Positions 1 to 7,786 of a DNA stretch of 36,341 bases are shown in pieces (positions within the stretch are counted from its first letter, which is position 1; each line of letters opens with the position of its first letter). A program made the position numbers and the translations under genes. The stretch covers positions 1 through 36,341 of the forward strand of contig JAQWGQ010000030.1 of NCBI GenBank assembly GCA_029238125.1, given 5' to 3'. Below the pieces are notes generated by a model. That model made no database searches, was not told the DNA's origin, and saw only the letters and a program-made list of their open reading frames with translations. Source of the DNA: Flavobacteriaceae bacterium. Its GTDB lineage: Bacteria; Bacteroidota; Bacteroidia; Flavobacteriales; Flavobacteriaceae.

Positions 1-80
1 TTCCGATAACTCCATACCGTTAGTATGGTAAATCCAACAATAAAGAATAGTGCAAAAAGAAGTTGTCCTGTGCTAAACAT
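1..80 (-). CDS. Small membrane protein, partial (N-terminus only)
   Basis: The minus strand opens with ATG at 78-80 and stays open to the window edge, giving 26 codons that start MFSTGQLLFALFF. Nearly all of the visible part is one hydrophobic segment followed by Tyr-Arg, as expected for a signal anchor with a cytoplasmic basic stretch. From memory, flavobacteria carry a conserved short membrane protein starting M(F/Y)STGQ with two such segments; I take this to be its N-terminus, but the rest lies outside the window. It is divergent from the pyrophosphohydrolase gene at 107 and has a TAnnTTTG box in the intergenic space. Confidence 0.55.
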   Translation of the reverse strand, partial: MFSTGQLLFALFFIVGFTILTVWSYR

Positions 81-99
81 TGTTTTATTTTAGGCAAAA

Positions 100-107
100 C
101 AAAAATA
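100..107 (-). promoter_or_regulatory. -7 box for the partial minus-strand gene
   Basis: Read on the minus strand this is TATTTTTG, a full match to the Bacteroidota -7 box TAnnTTTG, about 20 bases before the ATG at 80. No TTG is seen at the usual upstream distance, so the call rests on one half-site. Confidence 0.35.
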
Positions 108-493
108 TGAAGAATAAACTTTCCGCAGTCACTGCATTTCATAAAGCATTTGGATTAGGGGTCAACAACACACCCACAACAGATATAGACGAGTCAACCA
201 TGAACTTGCGTTTTTCATTGATGGATGAAGAAAACAAAGAATATCTCGACGCGATAAAAAACAACGATATGATCGAGGTGGCAGATGCTTTGGGAGACAT
301 GTTATATATTCTCTGCGGAACCATTATCACGCATGGGATGCAAGATGTGATTGATGAGGTGTTTGAAGAAATTCAACGCAGCAATATGAGTAAACTCGGT
401 AGCGACGGCAAACCAATCTATCGTGAAGATGGAAAGGTTTTAAAAGGGCCAAATTACTTTAAGCCCGATATTGCAAAAATTCTAAATCAATAG
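107..493 (+). CDS. MazG-like all-alpha nucleoside triphosphate pyrophosphohydrolase
   Basis: This 128-residue protein looks like a member of the all-alpha NTP pyrophosphohydrolase superfamily (MazG / phosphoribosyl-ATP pyrophosphatase-like). Those enzymes split NTPs to NMP plus pyrophosphate using Mg ions held by acidic residues. The acidic helix motifs are visible: DEENKEY (Glu41, Glu42, Glu45) and EVADALGD (Glu57, Asp60, Asp64). The length fits a single-domain, house-cleaning type enzyme rather than two-domain MazG. I chose ATG 107 because the reading frame upstream only offers a TTG at 80 that lies over the start of the divergent gene. The stop is one base from the end of convergent ilvE, with no terminator between. 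The substrate cannot be told from sequence; a histidine-pathway HisE role is unlikely because no his genes are near. Confidence 0.75.
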   Translation: MKNKLSAVTAFHKAFGLGVNNTPTTDIDESTMNLRFSLMDEENKEYLDAIKNNDMIEVADALGDMLYILCGTIITHGMQDVIDEVFEEIQRSNMSKLGSDGKPIYREDGKVLKGPNYFKPDIAKILNQ

Positions 494-494
494 A

Positions 495-1541
495 TTAGAC
501 CTTCACGCGCCATCCATAAGGATCGTCGGTGCGGTTGTATTGAATGGAAGTCAGGTCTGATCTTAATCTCAAAGCGAGTGAATCTTCTGATTTTGGAAGT
601 TGAAAGTTTTCTCCCTTATAACCAAAGCCGTGAATTGGTAAAACCACAACTGCAGTACCTGATCCAAAAATTTCCTTTAAAGAGTTGTTTTTCGATGCCT
701 CAACGAGTTCCGATACAGAGAGTTGACGTGTTTCGACTTCAATCCCATGATCTTTTGCAATTTCAATTAAACTTTTTCGTGTCACACCATCCAAAATGCT
801 ATCTGAGGTTGGTGCAGTAATCAGCTTGTCTCCAATGTAAAAAAACAAATTCATTGTCCCCGCTTCTTCGATATATTGATGAGTTGCAGCATCGGTCCAG
901 ATGATCTGTTGATATCCTTCATCAATAGCGAGCTGCGTGGGGTAAAATTGACCTGCATAGTTTCCTGCTGCTTTTGCATAGCCAGTACCTCCTTGGGGTG
1001 CACGGCTAAAGTGATCAGCAATTTTTACGCGTACTTCACCACTATTGTAATAGCTGGAAACAGGCGCACAGATAATCATAATACGATACTCTTTTGCGGG
1101 AGACGCCTGCACACAGGCCTCACTGGCAAACATAAAAGGACGGATGTAAAGAGAGTTTCCAATTCCTGATTGTATCCAATCTCTGTCTAAATCAATTAGC
1201 TTATGGAGACCTTCCTGGAACAAATCCTCTGGAAATTGAGGAATTGCCAAACGTTCTGCAGATTTGTTTAGCCGTTTGATATTTTGATCTGGGCGAAAGA
1301 GCCACACGTCTCCATGATCATCTTTATAGGCCTTCATTCCCTCAAAAATGGCTTGTCCATAGTGTAGGGCACTGGCCGATGGATCGAGTTGTATCGGTGC
1401 GTAGGGGATGATTTCTGGTTCGCCCCATGCTCCGTCAGCATAATCACAAACAAACATATAATCGGAAAAGATTGTCCCAAAAGACAAGTTGTCGAAATCA
1501 ACAGATTCAATTTTAGATTTTTGGATAGGGCGTATTATCAT
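495..1541 (-). CDS. ilvE: Branched-chain amino acid aminotransferase
   Basis: At 348 residues this is a class IV (D-amino-acid-transferase fold) PLP aminotransferase of the longer BCAT type. It catalyses the reversible last step of Leu, Ile and Val synthesis with glutamate as amino donor. The PLP-binding lysine is Lys190 in GGTGYAKAAGNYAG. The EEAGTMNLFF stretch near residue 226 and the late GSGTAVVV stretch are characteristic of the family. ATG 1541 is the natural start, with a TAnnTTTG box about 17 bases upstream. It stands alone, divergent from the epimerase gene and end to end with the pyrophosphohydrolase gene; no other ilv or leu genes are in the window. It is a cytoplasmic housekeeping enzyme, normal in length. 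Confidence 0.92.
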   Translation of the reverse strand: MIIRPIQKSKIESVDFDNLSFGTIFSDYMFVCDYADGAWGEPEIIPYAPIQLDPSASALHYGQAIFEGMKAYKDDHGDVWLFRPDQNIKRLNKSAERLAIPQFPEDLFQEGLHKLIDLDRDWIQSGIGNSLYIRPFMFASEACVQASPAKEYRIMIICAPVSSYYNSGEVRVKIADHFSRAPQGGTGYAKAAGNYAGQFYPTQLAIDEGYQQIIWTDAATHQYIEEAGTMNLFFYIGDKLITAPTSDSILDGVTRKSLIEIAKDHGIEVETRQLSVSELVEASKNNSLKEIFGSGTAVVVLPIHGFGYKGENFQLPKSEDSLALRLRSDLTSIQYNRTDDPYGWRVKV

Positions 1542-1557
1542 TGTTTTAGTTTTACAA

Positions 1558-1565
1558 CAAAATTA
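1558..1565 (-). promoter_or_regulatory. -7 box of ilvE
   Basis: The minus strand reads TAATTTTG, matching TAnnTTTG, 17 bases before the ilvE ATG. No TTG at 16-24 bases upstream is obvious, so only half the promoter is supported. The opposite strand carries the same TAATTTTG box about 35 bases away for the divergent gene. Confidence 0.4.
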
Positions 1566-1572
1566 CAAAAAG

Positions 1573-1606
1573 TTGTAGATTGAAAATCGTTAGCTTCTTA
1601 ATTTTG
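1573..1606 (+). promoter_or_regulatory. Promoter of the TIGR01777 gene (TTG-N23-TAATTTTG)
   Basis: TTG at 1573-1575 and TAATTTTG at 1599-1606 match the two boxes of the Bacteroidota primary sigma factor, with 23 bases between. A second TTG at 1580 gives a 16-base spacer. The ATG at 1617 is 10 bases after the box, so the leader would be very short. Confidence 0.5.
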
Positions 1607-1616
1607 TAAAAAAAAG

Positions 1617-2525
1617 ATGAGGATTCTTGTTACGGGTGCAACGGGTTTAATCGGCACACAACTGTGCAGGCACTTACTTTCCAAAGGGCATTCCCTACAC
1701 ATTTTGACAAGAACCCCTTGGCAAACTGATGATGCCCAAACCAAAGTTTTTCAATGGTCTCCTCAAAATATGCAAATTGATCACCGCGCTTTAGTAGGGG
1801 TTCATGCCATCATTAACCTCGCGGGGGCGAAAATCAATCAGCGCTGGACAGCAAAAAACAAGCGTTCAATTCTTAAGAGTCGCATACAGTCTACAAGATT
1901 GTTATTTGATGCTGTGAAGCAAACCAATCAAAAACCACATCTTATTAATGCTTCAGCCATTGGGATTTATCCCAGTGATTTTCAACGACAATATACCGAG
2001 GCAGATGCTGTTTTTTCAAACGACTTTGATGGTGAGGTTGTTCGTCAATGGGAGGAGGAAGCCAAACAGTTTGAAAAGCTGTTTTGCAAAACAACCATAT
2101 TGCGTATTGGTTTAGTACTATCTAGTAAAGGTGGCGCTTTTGTGCCATTGTCATTACCGACGCGATGGGGATTCGGCGCTTGGTTTGGCAATGGGCAACA
2201 ATGGCAGTCGTGGATTCATATTGACGATTTGGTCGGTGTGATTGATTATTGTTTACAAAATAAAATGGAGGGTTGCATCAATGCAACGGCTCCAAATCCA
2301 GTGTGTCAGCGCGATTTGATTCAAACCATCGCCAAAAAGGTTGGCGCACCGCAGTTTTTACCTGGGATCCCAAAGTTTTTGATGTCAATTGCTTTGGGTG
2401 AGATGCACAAATTGGTTTACGATAGCATTTATGCCAAGCCAGAACGGCTGCTGGACAGTCGATTCCCGTATCAGTTTCCCGAGTTCTCTGCTTGTGTAGC
2501 CGATTTGATTGCGACATATAAATGA
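1617..2525 (+). CDS. TIGR01777-family epimerase-like NAD(P)-binding protein (YfcH-like)
   Basis: This 302-residue protein has a Rossmann fold of the extended short-chain dehydrogenase type. The nucleotide-binding GATGLIG (residues 7-13) is at the very N-terminus, followed by an INLAGAKI strand and an ASAIGIYPS strand where the active-site Ser and Tyr would lie. The C-terminal part, including the SWIHIDDL stretch, fits the TIGR01777 family (E. coli YfcH, plant SulA-like proteins). No substrate has been settled for most members, so I give no reaction. ATG 1617 starts directly with the Rossmann strand and sits behind a good promoter. The gene is divergent from ilvE and 68 bases before grpE, which has its own promoters. 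Confidence 0.82.
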   Translation: MRILVTGATGLIGTQLCRHLLSKGHSLHILTRTPWQTDDAQTKVFQWSPQNMQIDHRALVGVHAIINLAGAKINQRWTAKNKRSILKSRIQSTRLLFDAVKQTNQKPHLINASAIGIYPSDFQRQYTEADAVFSNDFDGEVVRQWEEEAKQFEKLFCKTTILRIGLVLSSKGGAFVPLSLPTRWGFGAWFGNGQQWQSWIHIDDLVGVIDYCLQNKMEGCINATAPNPVCQRDLIQTIAKKVGAPQFLPGIPKFLMSIALGEMHKLVYDSIYAKPERLLDSRFPYQFPEFSACVADLIATYK

Positions 2526-2526
2526 A

Positions 2527-2557
2527 TTGATGTCAAATTGGCAGAAGTCTACTTTTG
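2527..2557 (+). promoter_or_regulatory. grpE promoter 1 (TTG-N20-TACTTTTG)
   Basis: TTG at 2527-2529 and TACTTTTG at 2550-2557, 20 bases apart, form a full two-part Bacteroidota promoter. It overlaps a second, equally good promoter shifted by 12 bases. Confidence 0.55.
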
Positions 2558-2569
2558 GCGTTACTTTTG
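2538..2569 (+). promoter_or_regulatory. grpE promoter 2 (TTG-N21-TACTTTTG)
   Basis: TTG at 2538-2540 and TACTTTTG at 2562-2569 are 21 bases apart. The box lies 24 bases before the grpE ATG. The two -7 boxes are a direct repeat with a 12-base period. No CIRCE-type inverted repeat is seen here. Confidence 0.6.
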
Positions 2570-2593
2570 CCAAATATTTTTAAAAATATAGTG

Positions 2594-3115
2594 ATGGCCA
2601 AAACCAACTCTAAGAAAAACACAAAAAATACGTCGGCAAAAAAAAAGAATCAAGAGGATCTTCAAAACAAAATCGATGAACTTACATCGGATGTAGAGAA
2701 AGAAAAAGATCAGTTTTTACGATTGTTTGCCGAGTTTGAAAACTATAAAAAAAGAACCTCTAAAGAGCGTTTAGAGCTTTATAAAACAGCCTCTCAAGAG
2801 GTTGTGACTGCGCTTTTAGCTGTCGTTGATGATTTTGAACGTGCTTTGGTCGAAATAAAAAAGTCAGAAAAGCAGGATCAGCTACAAGGAATCGAGCTGA
2901 TTTATAACAAGCTGATTGACATCTTGCAAAATCAGGGCTTGGCCAAGATGGAAGTTGGCCAAGGAGATGATTTTGATGCAGAATTGCACGAGGCAATCAC
3001 ACAAATTCCAGCTCCAGAAGACAAGTTGAAAGGTAAAATTGTAGATGTTGTCGGAACGGGTTATAAGCTTGGGGAGAAAATTATACGTTACCCCAAAGTG
3101 GTAGTCGGAAATTAA
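2594..3115 (+). CDS. grpE: Nucleotide exchange factor GrpE
   Basis: This 173-residue protein is GrpE, which releases ADP from DnaK and so drives the Hsp70 folding cycle in the cytoplasm. It has a Lys/Asn-rich N-terminus, then a long coiled coil (about residues 18-70) and a central stretch [15 protein letters not shown] typical of the family. A C-terminal beta domain ends with [18 protein letters not shown], close to the family signature. I chose ATG 2594 because everything upstream in frame would run through the promoter boxes; a GTG lies one codon earlier. dnaJ follows 16 bases later, so the two form an operon. dnaK is not in the window. Confidence 0.93.
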   Translation: MAKTNSKKNTKNTSAKKKNQEDLQNKIDELTSDVEKEKDQFLRLFAEFENYKKRTSKERLELYKTASQEVVTALLAVVDDFERALVEIKKSEKQDQLQGIELIYNKLIDILQNQGLAKMEVGQGDDFDAELHEAITQIPAPEDKLKGKIVDVVGTGYKLGEKIIRYPKVVVGN

Positions 3116-3131
3116 TATCAACTACGATAAA

Positions 3132-4241
3132 ATGAAACAAGACTATTACGAAATATTAGGGGTTTCTAAATCGGCTTCGGCCAACGAAATCAAAAAAGCA
3201 TATCGCAAAAAGGCGATTCAATTCCACCCAGACAAAAATCCTGGGGACACAAAAGCTGAACAGGAGTTCAAGAAAGCTGCAGAAGCTTATGAGATTCTCA
3301 GCGATCAGCAAAAGCGAGAGCAATATGATCGATTTGGCCACGCTGCCTTTGAAGGTGGTCAGGGATTTGGCGGTGGTGGTATGAATATGGAAGATATTTT
3401 TAGCCAATTTGGAGATGTTTTTGGCAGTGCTTTTGGCGGAGGTTTCGGCGGTTTTGGCGGAGGTGGAAGACGCACAGTAAAAGGCACCAGTCTCCGGGTA
3501 CGCGTTAAGTTGTCGCTCGAAGAAGTGGTTTTGGGTGTTGAAAAGAAAATTAAAGTTAAACGGAAAGTTCAATCAGCAGAAGCGCGATTTTCAACTTGTC
3601 CAACATGTAACGGTTCAGGACAAGTTATGCGTGTGACCAACACGGTGCTCGGTCGTATGCAAACGGCATCAACCTGCTCGGCATGTGGTGGTTCTGGACA
3701 GACGCTTGTCAATCGACCATCGGGATCGGATTCAAATGGATTGATCAGCAAAGAAGAGATGGTGGCTGTCAATATCCCCCCAGGTGTGGAAGATGGCATG
3801 CAACTCAAAATGTCAGGAAAAGGAAATGATGCCCCCGGAAATGGAATTTCTGGGGATTTAATCGTTTTGGTACAGGTACAAAACCATCAATCACTCACTC
3901 GAGAGGGTGACAATCTTCATATGGATATTTATGTGAGTTTGCCAGAAGCCATTTTGGGCACATCCAAAGAAATCGAAACCGTAGGAGGTCCCGTTCGGAT
4001 TCGACTAGAATCAGGCATTCAGTCGGGAAAAATCTTGCGTTTAAAAGGAAAAGGAATTCCAAGCTTAAACGGATATGGCACTGGGGACTTACTGGTGCAT
4101 GTTAATGTGTGGACTCCGCAACACCTTTCGAAAGAACAAAAACAGTTTTTTGAGTCAATGCGTACAGATGAACACTTTGTGCCAGACCCGAAAAAAGGAG
4201 AGAAATCTTTCTTTGATAAGGTAAAAGACATGTTTTCATAA
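3132..4241 (+). CDS. dnaJ: Molecular chaperone DnaJ (Hsp40) with a single zinc site
   Basis: At 369 residues this is a type I Hsp40. The J domain at residues 1-70 carries the HPD motif (His32-Asp34) that stimulates the DnaK ATPase. A Gly/Phe-rich linker spans about 74-113. The cysteine-rich region has only two CxxCxGxG motifs, at Cys156/159 and Cys182/185, where the classical protein has four. By alignment to E. coli these match the middle motifs, which form zinc centre II; motifs 1 and 4 (centre I) are missing. The C-terminal substrate-binding domains (about 200-345) look normal. From memory, other flavobacterial DnaJ proteins share this reduction. It is co-transcribed with grpE and followed by a terminator. 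Confidence 0.93.
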   Translation: MKQDYYEILGVSKSASANEIKKAYRKKAIQFHPDKNPGDTKAEQEFKKAAEAYEILSDQQKREQYDRFGHAAFEGGQGFGGGGMNMEDIFSQFGDVFGSAFGGGFGGFGGGGRRTVKGTSLRVRVKLSLEEVVLGVEKKIKVKRKVQSAEARFSTCPTCNGSGQVMRVTNTVLGRMQTASTCSACGGSGQTLVNRPSGSDSNGLISKEEMVAVNIPPGVEDGMQLKMSGKGNDAPGNGISGDLIVLVQVQNHQSLTREGDNLHMDIYVSLPEAILGTSKEIETVGGPVRIRLESGIQSGKILRLKGKGIPSLNGYGTGDLLVHVNVWTPQHLSKEQKQFFESMRTDEHFVPDPKKGEKSFFDKVKDMFS

Positions 4242-4331
4242 AAAAAACAGTCAGCAATTAAAATTTGTGTTATATTTGAACCAACGATAGATTATTCTAT
4301 AGTTAATTTTTCTTTTTCATAGCAATTTTTT

Positions 4332-4368
4332 CCCATCCTTAATTTCAATTAAGGGTGGGTTTTATTTT
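4332..4368 (+). terminator. Intrinsic terminator after grpE-dnaJ
   Basis: A stem of about 12-13 pairs (CCCATCCTTAATT against AATTAAGGGTGGG, one G-T wobble) has a tiny loop. It is followed by TTTTATTTT. It lies about 90 bases past the dnaJ stop and 25 before the next ATG. The 151-base gap also holds a TATATTTG box at 4271-4278 with no partner TTG. Confidence 0.8.
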
Positions 4369-4392
4369 ACAATCATTTTGTACTTTAGTTGA

Positions 4393-5208
4393 ATGGAAAG
4401 ATTTGTTGATTTCTTCACGAAAAATTTATCATTTGGTGGCTTGAGTTTCAATCTGAAACTATTTCTCATTTTTCTTTTTGTTTTTTTTGCTGCCAGATTG
4501 ATTCTTAGACTCTTTAAAAGAATTGTTTCCCGCAACTTTACACCCGAGCGAAAGGGAAAGTTTAAACCCATTTTTGGCTTTCTCAATTACAGCATCTACA
4601 CGATCATTATTCTCTTGGCACTACAAAATATGGGTGTAGAGCTCACCGCAATCTTTGCTGCTTCTGCTGCTTTGTTGGTGGGGATTGGATTTGCCCTCCA
4701 AACCTTTTTCCAAGACATCATTTCAGGGGTTTTTATACTGATTGACCAATCGGTTCACGTCGGGGATATTATCGAAGTGGACGGCAAAGTCGGTAAAGTT
4801 GAAAATATCACCCTACGAACAACGCGCGCCGTAACGATTGACAATAAAGTTCTTGTGATTCCAAATCACCTTTATCTGACCAACACCCTTTACAATTGGA
4901 CAGAAAACGGAAAGATTACCAGAGAGCGTGTAGCTGTAAGCGTTGCCTACGGCACGGATGTGAAACTCGTCACTAAAATATTGATTGATATCGCAGAACA
5001 ACACAGTGCGGTATTGAAAACACCAGCCCCTACAGTTTTGTTTCAAAACTTTGGAGAAAGCAGTCTTGATTTTGAAATTATTTTTTCGCTGAAAAACAGC
5101 TTTAAAGCAGTTCCGATTCAAAGTGATATTCGATTTTCTATCTATGAGGCCTTTGCAAAGCATGAGATTGAAATTCCATTCCCGCAACGCGTAATTCATT
5201 CCACGTAA
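4393..5208 (+). CDS. Small mechanosensitive channel (MscS family)
   Basis: This 271-residue inner-membrane protein has three predicted transmembrane helices (about residues 18-38, 58-78 and 84-108). The third is the Ala/Gly-rich pore helix, seen as FAASAALLVGIGFALQTFF. After it comes FQDIISGVFILIDQSVHVGD, the start of the MscS beta domain, and a cytoplasmic alpha/beta domain to the end. The size matches compact E. coli MscS (286). MscS channels open under membrane tension and release solutes on osmotic downshock. The gene stop and the start of the following regulator are one base apart (TAATATG), so the two are very likely translated from one message. The promoter is unclear; TACTTTAG just before the start is only a partial match. 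Confidence 0.88.
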   Translation: MERFVDFFTKNLSFGGLSFNLKLFLIFLFVFFAARLILRLFKRIVSRNFTPERKGKFKPIFGFLNYSIYTIIILLALQNMGVELTAIFAASAALLVGIGFALQTFFQDIISGVFILIDQSVHVGDIIEVDGKVGKVENITLRTTRAVTIDNKVLVIPNHLYLTNTLYNWTENGKITRERVAVSVAYGTDVKLVTKILIDIAEQHSAVLKTPAPTVLFQNFGESSLDFEIIFSLKNSFKAVPIQSDIRFSIYEAFAKHEIEIPFPQRVIHST

Positions 5209-5209
5209 T

Positions 5210-6358
5210 ATGTCAAATATTTTGCTTATTGAAGACGAGGATAGCATTCGTCGGGTGTTAAAAAAGGTTTTACAAGAAGATAATCAATCCTATAAATTTA
5301 CCGAAGCAACTGACGGGCAAGAGGGAATATCAACCGTTAAAAAACAAGAATTTGATCTCATTCTTTGCGATATCAAAATGCCCAAAAAAGATGGGATTGA
5401 GGTGCTGGATTTTATTCGAAATCACACGCCTACAACGCCTGTTGTGATGATCTCTGGTCATGGAAATCTGGAAACAGCAGTTAAGGCCATGCGTATGGGT
5501 GCGTTTGATTATATTTCAAAACCACCTGATCTGAATCATTTGTTATCAACGGTTAGAAGTGCCCTGCAATCGAAAGCTCAGCCAGCACCTGTTCAAAAGG
5601 CAGTAAAAAAACCAAATGTGTCCCATCAAATGGTTGGAGAGTCTGATGCCATGCGGCGCATTCACAAGCTGATTTCTAAAGTCGCGCCCACACAAGCTCG
5701 CGTCTTGGTACAAGGCCCGAATGGGAGCGGTAAGGAGTTAATTGCTGATGCGATTCACAAATACAGTCTTCGTCATAAAGGTCCTTTTGTGGAAGTGAAT
5801 TGTGCAGCGATTCCTACGGAGCTTATCGAAAGTGAATTGTTTGGTCATGTTAAGGGAGCGTTTACTTCGGCACACAAAGAGCGTAAGGGAAAGTTTGAAG
5901 CGGCACATGGCGGTACACTATTTTTAGATGAAATTGGCGATATGAGTCTGCCAGCCCAAGCCAAAGTTTTACGTGCCCTTCAAGAGCACAAGGTTCAGCG
6001 TGTGGGAAGTGATAAAGACATTTCTGTTGATGTGAGAGTGGTCGCAGCTACCAATAAAAATCTAGCTGATGAAATCAATGCCAGACGTTTTCGTGAAGAT
6101 TTATTTCATCGTTTGGCTGTTATTGAAATACAGGTCCCACCATTAAATGACCGTAGAAGCGATATTCCACTCCTAATCGACCATTTTAATGCTGCATTAA
6201 TGCCGCCAAAATCGATTGAACATAACGCTGTGAAACTTCTTACAGAAATGAATTGGACCGGAAACGTTAGGCAACTCCGAAATGTAGTTGAGCGTCTCCA
6301 TATTCTTTCTGATGATCGCATCACTGCAGACGCAGTCAAACAGTTTGTCAACCACTAA
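5210..6358 (+). CDS. NtrC-type response regulator lacking a DNA-binding domain
   Basis: This 382-residue protein has a receiver domain (residues 1-120) with phospho-acceptor Asp54, Lys104 and the acidic pair Glu9/Asp10. A short linker leads to a sigma-54-activator type AAA+ domain (about 140-382). Walker A is GPNGSGKE (169-176) and Walker B is TLFLDEIGDM, with FREDLFHRL around the arginine finger. The loop that contacts sigma-54 reads GAFTSA (216-221) where most activators have GAFTGA. The protein ends right after the AAA+ lid (FVNH), so the usual C-terminal Fis-type HTH of about 50-80 residues is missing. I recall similar HTH-less members in other flavobacteria, so this is probably not a local truncation. 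It is coupled to mscS, and no sensor kinase is next to it. Confidence 0.85.
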   Translation: MSNILLIEDEDSIRRVLKKVLQEDNQSYKFTEATDGQEGISTVKKQEFDLILCDIKMPKKDGIEVLDFIRNHTPTTPVVMISGHGNLETAVKAMRMGAFDYISKPPDLNHLLSTVRSALQSKAQPAPVQKAVKKPNVSHQMVGESDAMRRIHKLISKVAPTQARVLVQGPNGSGKELIADAIHKYSLRHKGPFVEVNCAAIPTELIESELFGHVKGAFTSAHKERKGKFEAAHGGTLFLDEIGDMSLPAQAKVLRALQEHKVQRVGSDKDISVDVRVVAATNKNLADEINARRFREDLFHRLAVIEIQVPPLNDRRSDIPLLIDHFNAALMPPKSIEHNAVKLLTEMNWTGNVRQLRNVVERLHILSDDRITADAVKQFVNH

Positions 6359-6372
6359 ATCTACCGATTACC

Positions 6373-7776
6373 ATGAAAAAATACACGCTCTTTATTCTCT
6401 TATTTGTGGTATGCTTTTCCTATGCCCAGCAACAAAGAGATTCCTTGATGTTAAAATCGATTTATAATACGGCTTTGCTCAAGGGCCATGCCTATGATTG
6501 GCTTGACTATTTGACAAATCAAATTGGCGGACGTCTTTCGGGTTCGCTCAATGCCGAACGTGCCGTAGAATGGACTAAAGAAGAGTTGGAAAAGCTGAAC
6601 TTAGACAGGGTATGGCTACAACCCGTATTGGTACCAAAATGGGTGCGCGGTCCTAAAGAGTTTGCGTTGATTGAAACTGAACCCGGTGTGACTTTCAACG
6701 TCCCAATTACCGCTCTAGGAGGATCGGTAGCTACTCCTTCAGTTGGGTTAAAAGCCGAAGTGATAGAAGTTCAAAATTTTGAGGAACTTGCTGTCTTGGG
6801 ACGAGAAAATATTGATGGAAAAATTGTGTTTTTCAATCGCCCGATGCAAGCGGATTTGATCAGTACTTTCTCTGCCTATGGCGGTTGTGTGAATCAACGT
6901 TATGATGGGGCTCGTGAGGCAAGTCAATACGGTGCAATTGGTGTTATCGTGCGGTCAATGAGTCTTCGTTTGGACGATTACCCCCATACAGGTGCCATGA
7001 GCTATGGTGATCAGCCAGTGAGCCAACGCATCCCAGCTGCTGCAATAAGCACCAACGCAGCCGAGAAATTGAGTAATCTTCTGAAAATTGCTCCCAAACT
7101 CAAATTTTTGTTTCGCCAACAGTGTAAACAATATGAAGATGTATTGTCCTATAATGTGATCGGTGAAATCACCGGTTCAACCTATCCAGATGAAATTATT
7201 TTGGTAGGCGGTCATCTCGATTCTTGGGATATTGGCGATGGCGCCCATGATGATGGGGCTGGCTGTGTACAGTCTATGGAGGTGTTACGTCTTTTTAAAG
7301 AGTTGGACTACAAGCCCCAGCGCACAATCCGAGTGGTATTGTTTATGAACGAGGAAAACGGTCTCCGAGGAGGACGTAAGTATGCCGAAATGGCTGCCCT
7401 GAAAGGGGAAACACATATTTTCGCACTCGAATCAGATGCAGGGGGATTTACTCCAAGAGGATTTAATTTTGACCTTCCAGATTATGAATTTGAACAAGTG
7501 CAATCATGGGAATCATTGTTCAAGCCATATTTGATCCATTACTTTGAAAAGGGTGGGAGTGGAGCAGATATTGGCCCACTGAAAACCAAAACCAATGTAT
7601 TGGCTGGACTGCGCCCCGATTCCCAACGGTACTTTGACCATCATCATGCAGCTACAGATACCTTTGACGCTGTAAATAAAAGAGAGCTTGAACTGGGTGC
7701 TGCAACCCTGACCTCTCTCATTTATTTGTACGATACCTATGGACTTGTTGGAGGATCTCCTTTAGAAACCAAATAA
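6373..7776 (+). CDS. Secreted M28-family zinc metallopeptidase (carboxypeptidase Q-like)
   Basis: At 467 residues this begins with a clear Sec signal peptide (MKKYTLFILLFVVCFSYAQ, cleavage after about residue 19). It is a two-zinc exopeptidase of family M28. Zinc-binding and catalytic residues are visible in order: GGHLDSWD, GAHDDGAG, NEENG, ESDAGG and a late DHHHAATDTFD. A PA-type insertion probably lies around residues 110-220, as in plasma glutamate carboxypeptidase-like members. The likely role is trimming of amino acids or dipeptides from peptides in the periplasm or outside the cell. It starts 14 bases after the regulator gene, so it may share that message. Substrate preference cannot be read from the sequence. 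Confidence 0.88.
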   Translation: MKKYTLFILLFVVCFSYAQQQRDSLMLKSIYNTALLKGHAYDWLDYLTNQIGGRLSGSLNAERAVEWTKEELEKLNLDRVWLQPVLVPKWVRGPKEFALIETEPGVTFNVPITALGGSVATPSVGLKAEVIEVQNFEELAVLGRENIDGKIVFFNRPMQADLISTFSAYGGCVNQRYDGAREASQYGAIGVIVRSMSLRLDDYPHTGAMSYGDQPVSQRIPAAAISTNAAEKLSNLLKIAPKLKFLFRQQCKQYEDVLSYNVIGEITGSTYPDEIILVGGHLDSWDIGDGAHDDGAGCVQSMEVLRLFKELDYKPQRTIRVVLFMNEENGLRGGRKYAEMAALKGETHIFALESDAGGFTPRGFNFDLPDYEFEQVQSWESLFKPYLIHYFEKGGSGADIGPLKTKTNVLAGLRPDSQRYFDHHHAATDTFDAVNKRELELGAATLTSLIYLYDTYGLVGGSPLETK

Positions 7777-7786
7777 TCAGACGGAT

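Noticed and set aside
2526-2593. CIRCE or other heat-shock operator before grpE
   Set aside because: No TTAGCACTC/GAGTGCTAA repeat is present; only the duplicated promoter boxes are seen.
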